Assembly (NCBI RefSeq): GCF_000565075.1
Contig: NZ_JDFG01000048.1
Location: 1 to 64,000 of the forward strand
DNA: 64,000 nt
Direction: 5' to 3'
Source: Atopobium sp. BS2
GTDB lineage: Bacteria > Actinomycetota > Coriobacteriia > Coriobacteriales > Atopobiaceae
How positions within the stretch are numbered: position 1 is the stretch's first letter; each line of letters starts with the position of its first letter. The notes under the pieces are model-generated. The model was not told the origin of the DNA. It worked only from the letters and a program-made list of their open reading frames with translations, and searched no databases. Positions 51,649 to 59,507 of the stretch are shown piece after piece. Both the position numbers and the translations under genes were made by a program.

Positions 51649-51683
51649 GAGCGTCCATGGAAGGGCAATCTCGGACATGCTCC

Positions 51684-51815
51684 AAAGTCCGCCTGAAAAG
51701 TACAAAGAATCTGTGTTTGGGACACAGATTCTTTGATGAAATCAGGCAAATCCACAGATTCTTTTACATTTTTAGGCAAAAGTTACAGATTCTTTGCAGA
51801 AATCAGGCGCGCACT
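51684..51815. repeat. 31-nt degenerate array B (same design, different head)
   Basis: Direct units start at 51724, 51754 and 51785, with head ACAGATTCTTTG, 7 variable nt and the tail CAGGCAAAT-type. One inverted unit (51714-51684) precedes them, giving a hairpin of AAAGAATCTGTG and CACAGATTCTTT. Tail and layout equal array A; the head differs except for CAGA and the closing TG. Confidence 0.8.
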
Positions 51816-51883
51816 GGACGGCTCAGCTGCCGACGCGTCGCGCGACGTCGCGACTTTGCAGCCACCGTTGGCGAACAGCGCGT

Positions 51884-52447
51884 TTAGCGAATCGCAACGC
51901 CCCAGTTGGTGGACATCCAGGTCCAGAGGAAATAGACCACCGCGGCGATGATAGCCAAAACAATGATGGCGGCAATTAGCGAACCTGCATTTGAGCGGCG
52001 CTCTTTTCGGACAAAGATGTCGCGCTGACCCTTGGGTACCTGCAGGAACTGGCCGTAGTGAACGTCCTTGCGAAGGTGCGCAATCTCGTTCTTTGGCTTG
52101 CGCCAACCTTTCTTCGCATAAGAACCCTTGCTGGACTCGAAGCCAGCAGCCTGGTTCTCGGGAAGTTCGAGCTTCTCGCCTGGCATTGTAAAGTCGCTGA
52201 TAGGCTCCACTGTTTTGTGATGGCGATGCTGGCGGACGTATGGCTGCTTTGCAACGCCTTCGCCTTCGTACTCGGAAGCTTCAGATGTCGAGAAGTGCTG
52301 CGCGCCAGTTGCGTGAAGCTCGGCTCCATCGGCTGGTTGAGCTTCCTGCTCAAAAGATTCAGCGTATTCAAAGTCCTGCTGGGTGTCAGAGCGAGGGTTC
52401 TGATCCGCAGGTGAAGCGTTATTTTCAAGGTCGTTCGAGGTGTCCAC
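51884..52447 (-). CDS. Tail-anchored acidic membrane protein of unknown function
   Basis: A 187-residue protein. The first ~100 residues are disordered and acidic. A basic patch lies at about 107-125 (GSYAKKGWRKPKN), and the sequence VPKGQRDIFVRKERRSNAG precedes a single C-terminal helix (SLIAAIIVLAIIAAVVYFLWTWM), so it is predicted to be tail-anchored with most of the chain in the cytosol. The GTG at 52447 has AAAGGA 6 nt upstream and is preferred to earlier in-frame ATGs. No recognised domain. Confidence 0.65.
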   Translation of the reverse strand: MDTSNDLENNASPADQNPRSDTQQDFEYAESFEQEAQPADGAELHATGAQHFSTSEASEYEGEGVAKQPYVRQHRHHKTVEPISDFTMPGEKLELPENQAAGFESSKGSYAKKGWRKPKNEIAHLRKDVHYGQFLQVPKGQRDIFVRKERRSNAGSLIAAIIVLAIIAAVVYFLWTWMSTNWGVAIR

Positions 52448-52601
52448 GATGATCCTTTTGTCGTAGTCTCGCAAAACATTGATATAAAACATGATACCGC
52501 AGCTCGTGTATTCCTGCACAGTTTTGCTCAGATATTTGGTGGGTGCGTGAAGCAGTGCTGACGCATATTTGTGCGGTACATATCCGCAGGGTAATCTTAG
52601 T

Positions 52602-52631
52602 CAAACAGACTTAGAAATTTTATAAAAAGTT
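52602..52631 (+). promoter_or_regulatory. HspR-like operator upstream of hsp20
   Basis: CAAACAGACTTAGA, then an AT-rich spacer and AAAGTT, one base longer than the dnaK and clpB sites. It lies 85 bp before the Hsp20 start. Confidence 0.6.
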
Positions 52632-52715
52632 GTATAAATTTGCACAAGCAGGGTACAACAGAGAGTGAACAACGAAGTGCCAATAACGGCATCTACCAGT
52701 AAAGGAGTGGTTACT

Positions 52716-53150
52716 ATGAAGAATGTAGTTCCCTATGATCGTATTGCAAGGAACCTGAGCACGTGGCCATTTGGCTCATTTGATTCTTTCTTTGACGCGC
52801 CTTATTCCGCCCTGTCTTCCGTCTCGTCCGACGCTTTTGTTATGAACGTTGAGGATGCAGGCCAGTCTTACGTGGTAACGGCCGAGCTTCCCGGCGTTTC
52901 CAAGGAGAACATCGACGTCGAGCTCAACGAAGGTAGGCTTTCAATCACTGCTGCTCGCAAGGAGTCTGAGGAGGAGAAGGCCAAGAACTACCTGCACAAA
53001 GAGTCTTCTGAGTGGCAGGCAACTCGCGGTGTGTATCTGAAGGATGCAGCTCGAGAGGGCCTAACTGCAAAGCTTGATGGTGGCATCCTAACCATTACTG
53101 TTCCAAAGCAGGATCAGCAGGCTAGCGTCACAAAGATTGCAATCGACTAA
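52716..53150 (+). CDS. Small heat-shock protein, Hsp20/alpha-crystallin family
   Basis: A 144-residue sHSP. A short N-terminal arm (WPFGSFDSFFDAPYSALSS) precedes an alpha-crystallin domain at ~40-130: VMNVEDAGQSYVVTAELPGVSKENIDVELNEGRLSITAARK, then GVYLKDAAREGLTAKLDGGILTITVPK with the A-x-x-x-G-x-L core. An oligomeric holdase that hands clients to DnaK and ClpB. The ATG 52716 has AAAGGAG 8 nt upstream; an extension to 52665 is rejected. The upstream element places it with dnaK and clpB. Confidence 0.94.
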   Translation: MKNVVPYDRIARNLSTWPFGSFDSFFDAPYSALSSVSSDAFVMNVEDAGQSYVVTAELPGVSKENIDVELNEGRLSITAARKESEEEKAKNYLHKESSEWQATRGVYLKDAAREGLTAKLDGGILTITVPKQDQQASVTKIAID

Positions 53151-53208
53151 CACTAGTGCTCTGAGCGGCGGCTTTGACGGTCAGTCAAGCTGCTGCTCAG
53201 GCAGTAAG

Positions 53209-53235
53209 GTGCCTGGTAGTTGACCTGCCAGGCAC
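53209..53235. other. GC-rich hairpin downstream of hsp20
   Basis: GTGCCTGG and CCAGGCAC arms around 11 nt; no T-run. Confidence 0.45.
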
Positions 53236-53301
53236 GTATAGCTGCAGCCGAGCGTACGGCTAGACGTGCCTGTTCAACGCCCGATTACAGGCACCTCGCA
53301 T

Positions 53302-53343
53302 AGCGAGAAGATCTTGGAACTCCAAGGTTTTCTCGCTTTTTTG
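53302..53343 (+). terminator. Terminator from a variant GGCGAGAA pair
   Basis: AGCGAGAA and TTCTCGCT (one base off the core word) enclose a second CTTGG/CCAAG stem, and a run of six to seven T follows. Confidence 0.85.
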
Positions 53344-53419
53344 TTGTCTCGAAACCGGGACGCGCGGTGTGTCAGCGTACACGCGCAGCTTAGAGCGACA
53401 TCGTCGAGAGGCGCGCAGC

Positions 53420-54262
53420 TTACAGCGACATCGGCCAATCTTGGCTTGCCACGCAGATGGCAAGAGAGCCGTTGGGAGTCTGTGCCTCGGTAAACGCATC
53501 GTTGAGCGGCTGCGCACCAACCGCTTCAGCAAGCGTTCTAACTGCGATGCTTGGACGGTTATTCTCGTGAGAAAGATGCATGCCAACCACGCAGCGTGTA
53601 TTTGGGCCAACAAGCTGCGGCAACGCCTGCGCGGTGTACTCGTTTGATAGGTGACCGGAGTCTCCGTGGACGCGCTGCTTGAGCATGTAAGGATAGGGTC
53701 CCGTGAGCAGCATGTGCTCGTCATGATTGGACTCGATAGCAAGAATGCGCACGTCAGAGAGGCACTCGAGAGCCTTGGGCGTCAGAATACCCGTGTCGGT
53801 GCAGTAGCCCACGGAGTCCACGATGCGCCTATCAGGACCAGCAAGATAATCAAAGCGCATGCCCATAGGCTCGCAAACATCGTGCGAGGTGGGGAAGATG
53901 CTTACCTCAATGTCTGGAGCGGCGTCAATATGGACAGAACCTGCCTGGTCAACGAGGGTAAAGGTGACGTTTGAACAGGAGCTTCTTCTTGAGAGCGCGG
54001 CGGCAGTTCCTGTTGTAGCAAACACAGGAACATCAAAAGTTTTACTTACTACCGAAAGGCCCGCGACGTGATCGGTGTGCTCGTGCGTAATAAAGATGGC
54101 CACAAGCTCAGAGAGGTCAACGTTCAGCTCTTTAGACCGACGCAGAATTTCTTTTCTAGAGATTCCACAATCAATCATAATGAGACCATCAGGTGTTTCT
54201 AGCAGACTGCAATTACCTTTTGATCCGCTGGCAAGAATATGTAGGCGAAACGTGGGATTCAT
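53420..54262 (-). CDS. WalJ/YycJ-like metallo-beta-lactamase-fold hydrolase
   Basis: A 280-residue MBL-fold protein. The metal motif THEHTDH (His60, His62, Asp64, His65) and the upstream LASGSKGNCSLLETPDGLIMIDCG match the YycJ/WalJ group. Later metal ligands lie in PTSHDVCEP, ESNHDEHML and GMHLSHENN. Family members are exonucleases linked to DNA repair or to cell-wall regulation. The ATG 54262 begins at the conserved MNPTFRLHILASGS; the 47-codon upstream extension lacks family features. Divergent from tilS, ~70 bp apart. Confidence 0.9.
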   Translation of the reverse strand: MNPTFRLHILASGSKGNCSLLETPDGLIMIDCGISRKEILRRSKELNVDLSELVAIFITHEHTDHVAGLSVVSKTFDVPVFATTGTAAALSRRSSCSNVTFTLVDQAGSVHIDAAPDIEVSIFPTSHDVCEPMGMRFDYLAGPDRRIVDSVGYCTDTGILTPKALECLSDVRILAIESNHDEHMLLTGPYPYMLKQRVHGDSGHLSNEYTAQALPQLVGPNTRCVVGMHLSHENNRPSIAVRTLAEAVGAQPLNDAFTEAQTPNGSLAICVASQDWPMSL

Positions 54263-54331
54263 GAATTTCTTTCTACTGAGTAACTTTCGGGTATAACTGT
54301 AACAAACACACCGGACAGAAATTGGTGCTAA

Positions 54332-55990
54332 GTGCCATCCGTACACGCATACTTCAATAAAAAGAACGCTCTCGTCGCAAAAGACCAGGCAGATGGATTG
54401 CAAAGGGGCAAGGTAGAGAACTCGCGACGTGGACAGGCTGCCGCGCCTGTAATCCTTATGGTCTCGGGCGGAGCCGACTCAATGGCGCTGCTCCACATGG
54501 TGGCAACGGAGCCACTTGACCTCGGAGATGGAGCAGGACTTGTGCGCATTGCACAAGAGCGCCTGCATGTGCTGCACGTAAATCATTTGCTTCGCGGAGT
54601 GGACGCGGATGCTGACCAGCACTTTGTTCAAGAGACTTGCGACTCGCTGGATATTCCCTACACCGTGCTGCGCGTGGACGTGGCAAAGCTTGCGCAGGAG
54701 CGTGACGGCAACGTGGAAGAAATTGGTCGTCGGGTGCGGTATGACGCTGCGCGAGAACTCGCTCAAAAACTTTGCGCTGAACAGGGGGTTTCTCGCCAGA
54801 AGGCAAAGATTTTGACGGCGCATACGGCGGACGACCGCGCGGAGACGTTCATGATGAACGTGATGCGCGGGTCTGGTATGAGCGGCCTGGCGTCGATTCC
54901 TAGGCATCGCGGGCTGATTTATCGTCCGCTGCTCGACTGCACGCATGACCAGCTCAAAGACTGGCTGAAGGCTCGCGGTTTAGACTGGCATGAGGACGCC
55001 ACCAACACCGACACCCACTATTTACGTGCGTATATGCGCCATAACGTGCTCCCTCTGCTGAAGGCGAGAAACCCGTTGCTGGTGCAGACGGTGTGCAAAA
55101 TTGCAGATTTGATGACTGACGAAGACGATTATCTTGAGGCGAAGGCTGCTCGCAAGCTGAGGCATATTACGCTGCGTAAGAGCGAATCTTCGCTGGTACT
55201 TGACGCGCTGAAGCTGAGCTCTACCGACGTAGTGATTGCTCGCCGCGTGGTGAGGATTGTGGCTAGACAGCTGATTCCCGAGGCATGGCTAGAGTTCAGG
55301 CACGTAGATGCCGTGCTTGAAGCGGTTGCTGCAGGAGTTGGCGTGGCTAACCTGCCGCAAAACCTTGAGGCGCGTGTTCGTCTGGGCACCGTGGCATTCT
55401 CGTTCACGGGCGCTGCGAGAAGTGCGGTCGGCGCTGCGGCTGCGGTCACCGCGAGAAGTGCGGTCGGTGCTGCGGCTGCGGGCGCGGACAGCGGTGAAAC
55501 CGCAGGTACATCGCCTGCTGCAGCAACGTTTGGCGAGCACCTTGCGGTCCCGGGAACACTGGAGCTGGCAGACGGCCGAGTGCTTTCGGCGCGCATTCTC
55601 CCTGTGGAGCACGGCTTTGACGTCGTGTCCTATGCAACCGCGCATAGCCAGGAATGGTTGGGCGAGTCGGTTCTTCTCGACGCGCAGGCCTGTGGGGTAG
55701 ACCCAGTTCACGGCGGTAGCCTGTGGGTCTCGGGACCCGAGGCGGGGGACACCATGCAGCCTCTGGGCATGCACGGGCAGTCAAAAAAGATCTCTGACCT
55801 GCTGGGCGAGGCGGGCGTGCCCGTTGAATCCAGGAGTATGATGCCTATTGTGCGAACAAATATTCGTGGACATGTGGTGTGGGTTGCGGGAATTCGTCCC
55901 GATGAACGAGTAAAATGTACGCAAGATACAAAACAGCTGCTAGAATTGAACATCTATTCTGGTCATAAGCCATTTGAGAGGAGCCAGTAA
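54332..55990 (+). CDS. tilS: tRNA(Ile)-lysidine synthetase TilS
   Basis: Modifies C34 of tRNA-Ile(CAU) to lysidine, so that the tRNA reads AUA. The N-terminal PP-loop reads SGGADSM (45-51), followed by LHVNHLLRG, AHTADDRAETFMMNVMRGSGMSGL and the family's R.YLRAYMRHNVLPLL. The 552 residues are longer than usual, with an Ala-rich repeat insert at ~355-390 (two SAVGAAAA units, DNA 55410-55480). GTG start at 54332, no clear ribosome site. It overlaps hpt (TAATG). Two core words lie at 54790 and 55063. Confidence 0.93.
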   Translation: MPSVHAYFNKKNALVAKDQADGLQRGKVENSRRGQAAAPVILMVSGGADSMALLHMVATEPLDLGDGAGLVRIAQERLHVLHVNHLLRGVDADADQHFVQETCDSLDIPYTVLRVDVAKLAQERDGNVEEIGRRVRYDAARELAQKLCAEQGVSRQKAKILTAHTADDRAETFMMNVMRGSGMSGLASIPRHRGLIYRPLLDCTHDQLKDWLKARGLDWHEDATNTDTHYLRAYMRHNVLPLLKARNPLLVQTVCKIADLMTDEDDYLEAKAARKLRHITLRKSESSLVLDALKLSSTDVVIARRVVRIVARQLIPEAWLEFRHVDAVLEAVAAGVGVANLPQNLEARVRLGTVAFSFTGAARSAVGAAAAVTARSAVGAAAAGADSGETAGTSPAAATFGEHLAVPGTLELADGRVLSARILPVEHGFDVVSYATAHSQEWLGESVLLDAQACGVDPVHGGSLWVSGPEAGDTMQPLGMHGQSKKISDLLGEAGVPVESRSMMPIVRTNIRGHVVWVAGIRPDERVKCTQDTKQLLELNIYSGHKPFERSQ

Positions 55991-56538
55991 TGGCGGAGCT
56001 TCACCCTGATATTGAAGAGATTCTGCTTGACGAACAGGACATCAAGGACATCGTCAAGAAGGTGGGTGCAGAGATCACGCGTGACTACGCGGATAAGAAC
56101 CCCCTGGTCATTGCTGTTCTTCGCGGAGCTGTTGTATTCATGGCTGACATCATGCGCGCCATTGAGTGTCCACTCTCCATCGATTTTATGGCTGTTTCCA
56201 GCTACGGCGACGGCGTTAAAAGCTCTGGTGTTGTGCGCATTGTAAAAGATCTTGATACCAAGATTGAGGGCCGCCACGTCATCATCGTTGAGGACGTCCT
56301 GGACTCCGGTCTAACCCTCTCTTACCTGGTCCGCATGCTCCAGTCTCGTAACCCCGCTTCCATTGAGATTGCCGCTTTCCTGGTCAAGGACATTGAGGGC
56401 AAGCGTCCAGCTATTGATCCTCGTTACGTAGGCACTCACGTACCCGACAAGTTTGTTGTTGGTTACGGCCTGGACTATGCAGAGCGCTACCGCAACCTGC
56501 CATTTGTTGGCGTTCTGAAGCCTTGCGTGTACGAATAG
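55990..56538 (+). CDS. hpt: Hypoxanthine phosphoribosyltransferase
   Basis: A purine-salvage enzyme of 182 residues. The PRPP site reads VIIVEDVLDSGLTLSYL, the flexible-loop region is VSSYGDGVKSSG and the C-terminal VVGYGLDYAERYRNLPFVG matches type I PRTases of the Hpt group. ATG with GAGGAG upstream; the A is shared with the tilS stop, so translation is coupled. TilS-Hpt pairing is widespread in Gram-positives. Confidence 0.96.
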   Translation: MAELHPDIEEILLDEQDIKDIVKKVGAEITRDYADKNPLVIAVLRGAVVFMADIMRAIECPLSIDFMAVSSYGDGVKSSGVVRIVKDLDTKIEGRHVIIVEDVLDSGLTLSYLVRMLQSRNPASIEIAAFLVKDIEGKRPAIDPRYVGTHVPDKFVVGYGLDYAERYRNLPFVGVLKPCVYE

Positions 56539-56629
56539 GCTGAAGTCACGCGGCCGCACCTGCGGTACGCTCTGTGGAATTTGCTGCAAGACCGTGCAAT
56601 AGATACAAATTTGTTAAAACTTTTAAAGT

Positions 56630-56657
56630 TGGGCGAGAAGATCGATCTTCTCGCCCA
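56630..56657. terminator. Extended perfect palindrome from a GGCGAGAA pair
   Basis: GGCGAGAAGATC plus its reverse complement, extended by TTG and CAA to about 30 bp of perfect symmetry without a loop. It lies between hpt and the aminotransferase gene. Confidence 0.7.
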
Positions 56658-56769
56658 ATATGCTATCTATCAAAGGTTGTGTGAGGCCAGATGCGCAACG
56701 GCATCATCCCCGCCTCCATCCAACGTTTTACCAGGTAGGTACTGTAGGCTTCGAGAGAATTGAGAAACC

Positions 56770-57954
56770 ATGGTCAATCAGACAAGTCTTGCATACGGAT
56801 CAGAAAAGTCTGCAATCCGCGAGATTGCAGGTTATGCGATGCAACGTCGTGCTGAGATTGGCGCTCAGAATGTGTTTGATTTCTCGATTGGTAACCCTTC
56901 CGTGCCTGCTCCTGAGTCTGTTCGCACCTCTATCGAGGCCGCCATGCAACTACCTCCTCAGCAGGTCCACAGCTACACGCCTGCAATCGGCATTCCCCAG
57001 GCCAGAGAGGCAATTGCCGCGTCGCTCCGACGTCGCTTTGGAGATCACGCAGCTCAGGCAGACGACCTCATCTTGACTTGCGGAGCTGCAGCTTCCGTTT
57101 CTATGGCGCTCAATTCCATTGTTTCTCCAGGTGAAGAGGTTATTGTCATTGCACCATACTTCCCGGAGTACCGCGTGTGGATTGACCACGCACAGGCTAC
57201 CTGCGTTGAGGTTTTGGCTGACGAGAAAACCTTCCAGATTGATGTTGATGCTGTTTGTGCAGCTCTTACGCCTAAGACTCGCGCGGTGATTATCAACTCT
57301 CCAAACAATCCTGTTGGTGCTGTGTATACCAGGGAAAACCTTGATGCATTTGCCAATATGCTCCGCAAACGCTCTGCTGAACTGGGAACTGACATTTACG
57401 TCATCTCCGACGAACCTTATCGCGAGATTGTTTTTGGCAACATTGAGGTCCCTTGGGTTCCTGATGTCTACGAGCGCACTATTGTGTGCTATTCCTACTC
57501 CAAGTCCCTCTCACTTCCTGGCGAGCGTATTGGTTGGGTGCTGGTTCCCGCTTCTAATCCGGAGCAGAAGGAGATTTACGCAGCTTGTGCGGGTGCCGCT
57601 CGACTGTTGGGCTTTGTTTGTGCGCCAGCGCTTTTCCAGCGCGTCATTATCGACTGTGTTGATGAGCCAGCGGATGTTGAGGCCTATGCAAAGAATCGAG
57701 AAGTTCTGACCGAGGGCCTCACCAAGCTTGGGTACGAGTACATTCAGCCCGATGGTGCATTCTACCTGTGGGTTCGTGCTCCTGGTGGAGATGCTCAGGC
57801 GTTCTGCGATGTGGCTAAGCAGTTTGAACTGCTCCCTGTTCCATCCGATTCGTTCGGCTGCCCAGGTTGGCTGCGCGTGAGCTACTGCGTTGCGTACCAG
57901 ACCTGCGTGGACTCGCTTGCTGCGTGGGAAAAGGCTCTTGCTGCAATGAAATAA
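56770..57954 (+). CDS. PLP-dependent aminotransferase class I/II
   Basis: A 394-residue fold-type I aminotransferase. PLP contacts are visible: SIGNPSVPAP near the start, NSPNNPVGAVY (Asn), ISDEPYREIVF (Asp and Tyr), and the Schiff-base lysine in YSYSKSLSLPGERIGW. C-terminal GWLRVSYC carries the carboxylate-binding Arg. Substrate is probably aspartate or an aromatic/branched amino acid; the family does not decide it. The ribosome site is weak (GAGAGAA upstream). It stands alone after a palindromic terminator. Confidence 0.9.
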   Translation: MVNQTSLAYGSEKSAIREIAGYAMQRRAEIGAQNVFDFSIGNPSVPAPESVRTSIEAAMQLPPQQVHSYTPAIGIPQAREAIAASLRRRFGDHAAQADDLILTCGAAASVSMALNSIVSPGEEVIVIAPYFPEYRVWIDHAQATCVEVLADEKTFQIDVDAVCAALTPKTRAVIINSPNNPVGAVYTRENLDAFANMLRKRSAELGTDIYVISDEPYREIVFGNIEVPWVPDVYERTIVCYSYSKSLSLPGERIGWVLVPASNPEQKEIYAACAGAARLLGFVCAPALFQRVIIDCVDEPADVEAYAKNREVLTEGLTKLGYEYIQPDGAFYLWVRAPGGDAQAFCDVAKQFELLPVPSDSFGCPGWLRVSYCVAYQTCVDSLAAWEKALAAMK

Positions 57955-57982
57955 GCGCTGCAGCGGAGCTCAGCGATCAAAC

Positions 57983-58010
57983 GGCGAGAAAACCAACGGG
58001 CGAGAAAATC
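57983..58010. repeat. Two direct copies of GGCGAGAA
   Basis: GGCGAGAAAACC at 57983-57994 and GGCGAGAAAATC at 57999-58010, 16 bp apart in the same orientation, just downstream of the aminotransferase stop. Confidence 0.85.
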
Positions 58011-58031
58011 AATCGACTACAAACGACAAAG

Positions 58032-58077
58032 TGAACTGCCTCCCATTTCTTGGATATAAGAAATGGGAGGCAGTTCA
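58032..58077. repeat. 46-nt hairpin, left copy
   Basis: A perfect 20-bp stem (TGAACTGCCTCCCATTTCTT and complement) around 6 nt. A near-identical hairpin lies at 58448-58493 in the same orientation. Confidence 0.85.
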
Positions 58078-58096
58078 TGTGCGGGTGATTATGATT

Positions 58097-58446
58097 CTGC
58101 AGCGTGTTAGCGTCGGCTTTTAGGCCTAGCGTGCAAAAGAGCGCAGCTTTGGTAGGTTCTGCTGAAGAATCGACATGTTCTTAATCAAGATAGCCAAACA
58201 GCCAGGTGGTCTCCCTGCTTGACATACATTTCTATGCATAAACTTCATCTAATATGCTTAAACATGAATAGACAAATATAAGAAATTTAACTATCGATAA
58301 ATTTAGTATCTACGGAACACACCTAAGTCGGATATTCTGCTCAGATGCGGGCACTTTACACATCTAATGACGATAATCTGCATGTTTGTGGTAATTTCCG
58401 CGTCATGTATACGTCTTTTTAACAGATTATCCGACTTAGGTGTGTT
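58097..58446. repeat. 350-bp dispersed structured repeat, copy 2
   Basis: Second copy of 35166-35516. The hairpin arms are 58316-58334 and 58428-58446. Compared with copy 1, one base in each arm is changed (CCAAAG/CTTTGG to CCTAAG/CTTAGG), so pairing is kept. It is bracketed by the two 46-nt hairpins. The region 57955-58593 contains no gene. Confidence 0.82.
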
Positions 58447-58447
58447 T

Positions 58448-58493
58448 TGAACTGCCTCCTATTTCTCGTGGCTAAGAAATGGGAGGCAGTTCA
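58448..58493. repeat. 46-nt hairpin, right copy
   Basis: Differs from the left copy mainly in the loop (CGTGGCT-type) and by one C-to-T in the left arm. It could act as a terminator for the minus-strand PHP gene. Confidence 0.8.
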
Positions 58494-58593
58494 AAGCCGC
58501 GTGAAAACGCGGCTTTGTTTCTTTGTGCGATGTTGTTGTGAGCTGCAGCCGTTCGAATAGCGCGACGCCTTAGTTGCGGTGCTCGTGTCTGAC

Positions 58594-59406
58594 TTAGTAT
58601 CCCTGCTTAGAGGCTGGAATCTTTGCGTCAGCGATGGTGTCCAAAAACGTCTGGGCATCGCGACAAGCCATAAGCTCCTCGGGGAAGTCAACCTCTTCAA
58701 GCAGCTTAATAACAGAATGTGCGTCAGCAATGCGGGTTGCAATGTGAGCGTCTGAGCCAAAAGAAAGCTTGCATCCCAGTTCAGCGCAGGTCTCTGCAAT
58801 CACACGACAACGCTCAATAGCAACCTCACGCTGGCCTTCGTCGTGCGTGGCCTCGTTCATCTCGATGAGCTTACCGCGATCACGACACTCTCTGACAAGT
58901 GCGGGAACATCAAAATCTAAACCACTGCGACCAAGGTGGCCAAGAATCAAAACATGTGGATTATCCAGCGCATTAACGTACATCTGGGTAATCTGCTTCT
59001 GTGAGGCGCCAGCTGCCCACTGCTTGCTATGGATACTTGCAACAGCATAATCGCAGGTACCTAGGATGTGCTCGCCAAGAATATGAGGTTGGCGGAGTTT
59101 ATCGCCATTAATGCCCTGGTCAAACGTAATATCGTAGGCAAACAGATTGCCCTCAAGATCAACAATATCAACCTCGGCGCCGTGAAGCAGCCTAACGCCG
59201 TACCAGGTTTCTGGCCAAATAGCGGTGTTCATAAAGAACTGGAAGTTCTTAATGGTCTGCTGGTCATACAGCATGGACGAGAAGTGATCGGTGATTCCAA
59301 GCAGCTCATAGCCACGCTCAGAAGCTGCGCGAACGTTCTCCTCAATGGTTGAATAGGCGTGCCTTGAGTACAGACTATGAGTATGAACGTCGCAGGTAAT
59401 GCGCAT
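58594..59406 (-). CDS. PHP-family phosphoesterase (YcdX-like)
   Basis: A 270-residue PHP-domain protein. Metal ligands follow the family order: DVHTHSLYSRHAYSTIEEN, GITDHFS, GAEVDIVDLEG, YAVASIHS, LGHLGRSG, EMNEATHDE and SFGSDAHI. It resembles the YcdX/PolX-PHP class that hydrolyses phosphomonoesters; the physiological substrate is unknown. AAAGGAGC precedes the ATG. Transcribed after exoA on the minus strand, but separated from it by a perfect GGCGAGAA palindrome. Confidence 0.9.
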   Translation of the reverse strand: MRITCDVHTHSLYSRHAYSTIEENVRAASERGYELLGITDHFSSMLYDQQTIKNFQFFMNTAIWPETWYGVRLLHGAEVDIVDLEGNLFAYDITFDQGINGDKLRQPHILGEHILGTCDYAVASIHSKQWAAGASQKQITQMYVNALDNPHVLILGHLGRSGLDFDVPALVRECRDRGKLIEMNEATHDEGQREVAIERCRVIAETCAELGCKLSFGSDAHIATRIADAHSVIKLLEEVDFPEELMACRDAQTFLDTIADAKIPASKQGY

Positions 59407-59472
59407 GACGTGCTCCTTTGAATCTCAATCGACAACTCTAGTTAATCACGGCCACCATCTTGAGGCAACCCT

Positions 59473-59496
59473 GGCGAGAAGACCGGTCTTCTCGCC
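59473..59496. terminator. Perfect palindrome from a GGCGAGAA pair between exoA and the PHP gene
   Basis: A 24-bp perfect palindrome identical to 33939-33962, located 11 bp past the exoA stop. Confidence 0.7.
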
Positions 59497-59507
59497 ATCC
59501 GCACGAT

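Noticed and set aside
51515-51815. CRISPR array
   Set aside because: The whole 31-nt unit is repeated with degenerate variation, there are no constant repeats with unique spacers, units are partly inverted and no cas gene is in the window.
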